Of a stretch of 64,000 bases of DNA, positions 60,351-64,000 are shown piece after piece. Positions within the stretch are counted from its first letter, which is position 1, and every line of letters starts with the position of its first letter. Source of the DNA: Salinibaculum sp. SYNS191 (GTDB lineage Archaea; Halobacteriota; Halobacteria; Halobacteriales; Haloarculaceae). The stretch spans positions 3,162,001-3,226,000 of the forward strand of contig NZ_CP147838.1 of the NCBI RefSeq assembly GCF_037338445.1. Reading direction: 5' to 3'. The notes beneath the pieces are model-generated. The model was not told the origin of the DNA and did not search any database. It was given only the letters and a program-made list of their open reading frames with translations. Made by a program: the position numbers and the translations under genes.

Positions 60351-60844
60351 GTAGTTCCCATCGTTCCTGATTACTGACTCAATTTCTGGAGCAACACAAC
60401 CGCGACCAGAACGACGATTCACTGATTCAAACAGAGACGGCGTTCTAACTCCAGTGAGAGCGCCATCAACCCAGACAAGACGCGAAGCTGTCGCTCAATC
60501 ACGAGATGGTCGCTGGACGCGGGCGGCCTCAGCCCGCGTCCAGCTGGCTGTAGGTTGGCGGGATTCCAGTACCGTTGGTCGGTGCTTCCCACTTTCGGTA
60601 GTTCCCATCGTTCCTGATTACTGACTCAATTTCTGGAGCAACACAACCGCGACCAGAACGACGATTCACTGATTCAAACAGAGACGGCGTTCTAACTCCA
60701 GTGAGAGCGCCATCAACCCAGACAAGACGCGAAGCTGTCGCTCAATCACGAGATGGTCGCTGGACGCGGGCGGCCTCAGCCCGCGTCCAGCTGGCTGTAG
60801 GTTGGCGGGATTCCAGTACCGTTGGTCGGTGCTTCCCACTTTCG
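60351..60844. repeat. Perfect 247-base tandem duplication with a 13-base hairpin
   Basis: Bases 60351-60597 and 60598-60844 are identical by inspection. Each copy spans from the terminal repeat to the last 21 or so codons of the transposase. Each contains the hairpin gctggacgcgggc-ggcctca-gcccgcgtccagc (60512-60544 and 60759-60791) overlapping the transposase stop, probably a transcription stop or IS-regulatory structure. Confidence 0.9.
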
Positions 60845-61957
60845 ACGCAACGTCTCGTCGAGAGCGTGGTCAACCCACTCACGGAACACCTCGAAACGGA
60901 ACCAAGCGGGCAGTGCTCGCCCGCCGCGCCGCGGCGTGGCGAGCACGCCCCATCGCACGATCACCCAGAGATTCCGCAACAGGAAGCTTACGAGCACGAA
61001 CAACAACCGGACGGCTGGATCCGTCGTGCTTGTTCGCGCACGCGCTTCACGCATCGTCCGGAAGGCTGTCTCAATGGCTGAGCGCCTCTGGTAGAGGGTT
61101 TCGACTTCTTTCGGCGTGCGATCGGCCAGATCGCACGCCACGTACGCCCGCACGAGCAGGCCGTGCTTGCCTCGGTTGCCCTGTTGGTAGGAGACACAGA
61201 CCGCGAGCGGGAAGCGCAGTTCCCGCTCGCTCCCTTCGTACATCGCGTACTCCGTCCAGTAGGACACCGTCGTCTCCAGTTTCTCGGCCATCTGCTTTCC
61301 ACGGCGGATGACCGGGAGAGCGACTGGTGCCGTGGCATCCAGTCGCTCGATGGATGTCCCGTCGTAGAATCCACGGTCTGCGAGGAGTCCACCTACCTCG
61401 AATGGGAGGGCCGCGACGTGGTCGAGCAATCGCTCGACCGCGTCGCTTTTGGGTTCATCACCACGGACGGGCGTGACAGCGACGACCAGCGGTTTCGCTC
61501 GACAGAGGACGAATCCGGCGAGGTAGCGATGGCACTGGGAGGTGCCATCGCGGGATTTCGTATGACAGAGTTCGCCCGCTTCAGTGTGTGGACAGCCGTG
61601 GTAGTGGATATCGACGAAGTCGAGGCAGATGATCCTCGGGCCGGGGCCGAGGATCATCGCCGCGTGCTGAGCGAAGAGGTCGTTAACGACGGCTTCCAAT
61701 TCGTCTGGTGGAACCGTGTGAAGCTGAGCAAGCGTGTAGTCGTCGGAGTACGTTCCCTGAGTGGTGTCGGTGACGGCTTTGATTGATTTCTGATCGACAG
61801 CGGCTTGCAGAAGTGTTCGACGGATAATCCCGGAGTCGAAGCCGGAGCCTTCGACTCCGGGGATCGGTATCTCTTCGAGGAGACCCTCCGCTAAGGTTTC
61901 AAGGTCAGAAGCCGTAAGGACAGTGTCTGGATGGTAGAGGCAATTCACAACACCCAT
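60776..61957 (-). CDS. ISH3-type transposase
   Basis: A 393-residue DDE transposase of the haloarchaeal ISH3 group. The catalytic residues are expected in IICLDFVDIHYHGCPHTE (first Asp), VGGLLADRGFYDGTS (second Asp) and YQRRSAIETAFRTMREARAR (Glu in the Y-x2-R-x3-E-x6-R signature of IS4-type enzymes). The frame is complete and flanked by intact ends, so it is probably active. It ends inside the tandem duplication. Confidence 0.87.
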   Translation of the reverse strand: MGVVNCLYHPDTVLTASDLETLAEGLLEEIPIPGVEGSGFDSGIIRRTLLQAAVDQKSIKAVTDTTQGTYSDDYTLAQLHTVPPDELEAVVNDLFAQHAAMILGPGPRIICLDFVDIHYHGCPHTEAGELCHTKSRDGTSQCHRYLAGFVLCRAKPLVVAVTPVRGDEPKSDAVERLLDHVAALPFEVGGLLADRGFYDGTSIERLDATAPVALPVIRRGKQMAEKLETTVSYWTEYAMYEGSERELRFPLAVCVSYQQGNRGKHGLLVRAYVACDLADRTPKEVETLYQRRSAIETAFRTMREARARTSTTDPAVRLLFVLVSFLLRNLWVIVRWGVLATPRRGGRALPAWFRFEVFREWVDHALDETLRRKWEAPTNGTGIPPTYSQLDAG

Positions 61958-63354
61958 CCAGACGCTTTCTGCGAACGTAACTTCGTCAGTCGTGGCTATC
62001 CGCTGACTCGATGGGAACTACCGAATGTCGCTGGTTCAACGGCAACCTCGCGTGCCGCGGCTTCGAGCGCATCTACGCCCACCTCTGACCCGTGCCGCTC
62101 CGTTGGATCGGTCGCGAGATCATAGTTCCCCTGCGGACCGATCTTCGCCTCTGCCACACCTGATAAATCCCTGGTCTGTACTCCAAACTTCTCGTCCGCT
62201 CGCCACGCGGCCACGCTGTGCCCGCGGTCTCTGACCGAGTCCGCGAACACGACATCCTCCGCAGCACCATCGCTCAGGAGACTCTCTCATGACGACGTGA
62301 TCGGTGCGTCCATCGTGTTGACGTCACAGATCTCCGCTACCAGTTCGTGCAACCACCCGAGCGAGAATGGCCCTTCGCTCCGGCTACCCTCTCGACCTGG
62401 TACCCTGACGATCAGCCGCACGCCAGGAGTTCGTCGTACATGTAGTGCTGGGGGTGGCCGTAGATCCCGCGGTCGCTGAGCGCGTCGCCGTGATCAGCCG
62501 TCACGATCAGTGCTTTCTCCTCCCATAGCCCTTCGTCCTGTATCCAGTCAACGATCCGCTGTACCTGCTGATCCACGTACTGCACGGCACTGTCGTATCG
62601 TGCCTCCGCCGCGGGATCGTAGACTTTGCTCACGCGTCTGGCGTGGGACCGGAACTGCGAGAGCTGTCCGTCGCTAGAGAGTCCCCCTTCCCCGACGACC
62701 CTGGGTTCGAGTGGTCCATGCACGTCCATCAGGCACGTCCACCCGAAGAACGGTTCAGACTCCCCGGAGAGCGTCTCAGAAACTCGTCGACGACAACCTC
62801 GCCTCGAACAGAGGGCCACCCGGTGAACTCCTGGTAGTATCTGAACGCCAGGAACGGGAGTTCGTACCGCAGCGGCACCGAGTCTAAAGTCCGCATTTGG
62901 TCGCGAAGCTGATACAGCCGCTCACCCACCTTGATATTCGGAACCCAGGATCGCGACGTTCCTTCGTCGTCACCACTCGAAGCATCCCCCGGGGATCGAA
63001 GGTGCCGAAATGTCTCGAATCCGCGGTCGGAGTTGACGTGGGGACCAATGCGTGGATTGAAGAGCACGCCTACAGTTGACCAGCCACCGTCGCGGAGGTG
63101 TGAACCAATCGTCGGGGCACCATCCAAGAGGTCCTTCTGGTACATGTGCTGCCCAGCGACACACTGAGCAGAGAGCGGCCCGGCGAGTATGCCGGGAACG
63201 ACTCGGTGGTCGCCGGATCCGCCGCGTACGCCCGATCAAAAACGAAGCCATCACAGGCGAGCGCACCGAGCGCAGGCGTCGTGCCCCGGTGATGGCCGTA
63301 CACGCTACACCGATCACGACGAAGACAGTCGATAGTGACGAGAATGATGTTCAT

Positions 63355-63423
63355 CGGTGATATGGAAAGTCTGAGGAATAAATATAAAAATAGTTCCGAT
63401 GCTATCAAGAATATATACCACCG
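63355..63423. promoter_or_regulatory. Short divergent promoter region
   Basis: The 69 bases between the broken sulfatase gene and the glycosyltransferase are A+T-rich, with gaataaatataaaaatag as a TATA-like element about 45 bases before the rightward ATG. It could serve both directions. Confidence 0.45.
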
Positions 63424-64000
63424 ATGAAAGTCTGTCTCCTCTCAAAGATGTTTCCCCCGATAACTGGTGGGTCAGCGATGTATGCCTATGAAATTGCCAA
63501 TTCGTTGGGCGATCGCGGACACAACGTGGATGTGTATACTCAATCGGAAGTGGAAGACGAGTCGACGTTAGAAGTCCACGATAATGCCACTGTCCATACA
63601 CTTACGAATTCTCGACGGTATCTCGTTACTTTTGAAACCCTCTATTACAGTATTCGAGCACGAGCTGGGGTTGATCTCGATGATTACGACGTGATTCACG
63701 GCACGTTAATGCCGTCTTCAACGATCGCACTCGGGGATCGCGTCACATTTGATACACCCATTGTCCTCACGAGCCACAGTTTCGCCCTGAGCGCCATCCG
63801 TTACCACACGCCAGAGAAGCCCGCAGACTATCTGCTAAAGTACGTATTTCATCCCATGAACGCCGTGATGGACGCGATCACTGCAAGACGGGCGGACAGA
63901 GTCATTGCCATCAGCAAATCGATGGAAAGGAAGTTTGTCGAACAGTATCGCATACCTGCTGATCGCGTGATTACAATCACCCATGGTGTCGATACAGAAC
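63424..64000 (+). CDS. Family 4 glycosyltransferase, N-terminal part (cut by window edge)
   Basis: The first 192 codons of a GT4 enzyme that runs off the right edge. MKVCLLSKMFPPITGGSAMY is the classic GT4 N-terminus, followed by EIANSLGDRGHNVDVYT, DVIHGTLMPSS, and ADRVIAISKSMERKFVEQYR just before VITITHGVDTE. The donor-binding domain is outside the window. It faces away from the broken sulfatase gene and continues the polysaccharide locus. Confidence 0.88.
   Translation, partial: MKVCLLSKMFPPITGGSAMYAYEIANSLGDRGHNVDVYTQSEVEDESTLEVHDNATVHTLTNSRRYLVTFETLYYSIRARAGVDLDDYDVIHGTLMPSSTIALGDRVTFDTPIVLTSHSFALSAIRYHTPEKPADYLLKYVFHPMNAVMDAITARRADRVIAISKSMERKFVEQYRIPADRVITITHGVDTE

Larger units (their letters stand above)
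60349..62023 (-). mobile_element. ISH3-type insertion sequence with one end tandemly duplicated
   Basis: Perfect 15-base terminal inverted repeats (CGGTAGTTCCCATCG at 60349; its complement at 62009-62023) and a 5-base target duplication AATGT (60344-60348 and 62024-62028) define the element. It is 1,675 bases long, 247 more than expected, because the transposase-distal end is present twice. Confidence 0.88.
60268..63354 (-). pseudogene. Sulfatase-family gene broken by three frameshifts, a stop codon and an ISH3-type insertion
   Basis: The start at 63354 gives MNIILVTIDCLRRDRCSVYG, the sulfatase metal and nucleophile strand. Frame changes are needed near 63195, 62778 and 62420 to keep reading HLRDGGWSTVGVLFNPRIGP, FFGWTCLMDVHGPLEPRV and ALIVTADHGDALSDRGIYGH (second metal site). 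A TGA follows at 62287-62289. At 62024 the gene is split by the ISH3-type element; its last 24 codons (LRDSEYSSGIDADTEDQLKQ and on) lie beyond it, at 60268-60343. Rejoining at the AATGT duplication restores the frame exactly. It is dead several times over. Confidence 0.82.

Noticed and set aside
60301-60600. A second broken transposase upstream of the ISH3 transposase.
   Set aside because: The coding-like bases are simply the duplicated last codons of the same transposase within the 247-base tandem repeat.

Overview
The window comes from a haloarchaeon (class Halobacteria). The evidence is acidic proteins rich in Asp and Glu, GC-rich third codon positions, Tat-type lipoprotein signals, a PGF-CTERM-like sorting tail, TATA-type promoters with few Shine-Dalgarno sites, and haloarchaeal insertion sequences (ISH3-like, IS1341-type TnpB, IS200/IS605). 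The genus cannot be decided from the sequence.

Region 1 (1-31 kb) is mostly housekeeping and stress genes with several toxin-antitoxin (TA) modules. It opens with a thiamine-diphosphate enzyme (cut by the window edge) coupled to an aldehyde dehydrogenase. These are followed by two Tat lipoproteins, an SDR oxidoreductase, three CPBP intramembrane proteases and a PQQ beta-propeller surface protein. A transport and stress block follows: TrkA, four universal stress proteins, a CNNM/CBS protein and a P-type ATPase. The TA modules are UPF0175/PIN (apparently intact), an HTH gene with a MazF-like partner cut off by a duplication, RHH/RelE with a nonsense codon in the toxin, MNT/HEPN (apparently intact), and a Fic gene whose 5' end is replaced by an IS200/IS605 element.

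Region 2 (30-47 kb) is a defence and accessory island. It holds a TnpB element with a DUF2080-like gene. Two analogous HTH plus small-partner operons follow, on either side of an RNA-ligase-like protein that appears to have lost its catalytic residues. Next come a cytochrome P450, a damaged substrate-binding-like gene, a PD-(D/E)XK nuclease divergent from an HTH-nucleotidyltransferase with a palindromic operator, and a three-gene operon encoding diverged Cas5-like and Cas7-like RAMP proteins plus an uncharacterised protein. No CRISPR array, cas1, cas2 or cas3 is visible. This operon matches the array-less 'HRAMP' systems described in Haloarchaea and is the most interesting item here. Small winged-helix and zinc-finger genes follow.

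Region 3 (46.7-64 kb) is a polysaccharide or glycoprotein assembly locus heavily invaded by insertion sequences. It encodes a flippase, one GT2 and two GT4 glycosyltransferases, and four sulfatase-like proteins, one of them a multiply broken pseudogene split by an ISH3-type element. The mobile elements are an IS4/IS5-like element, an IS110 element with a candidate bridge RNA, a two-frame IS630, and fragments of IS1595, IS701-like and IS4-like elements. The sulfatase-GT2-sulfatase block looks A+T-richer than the rest, which suggests transfer.
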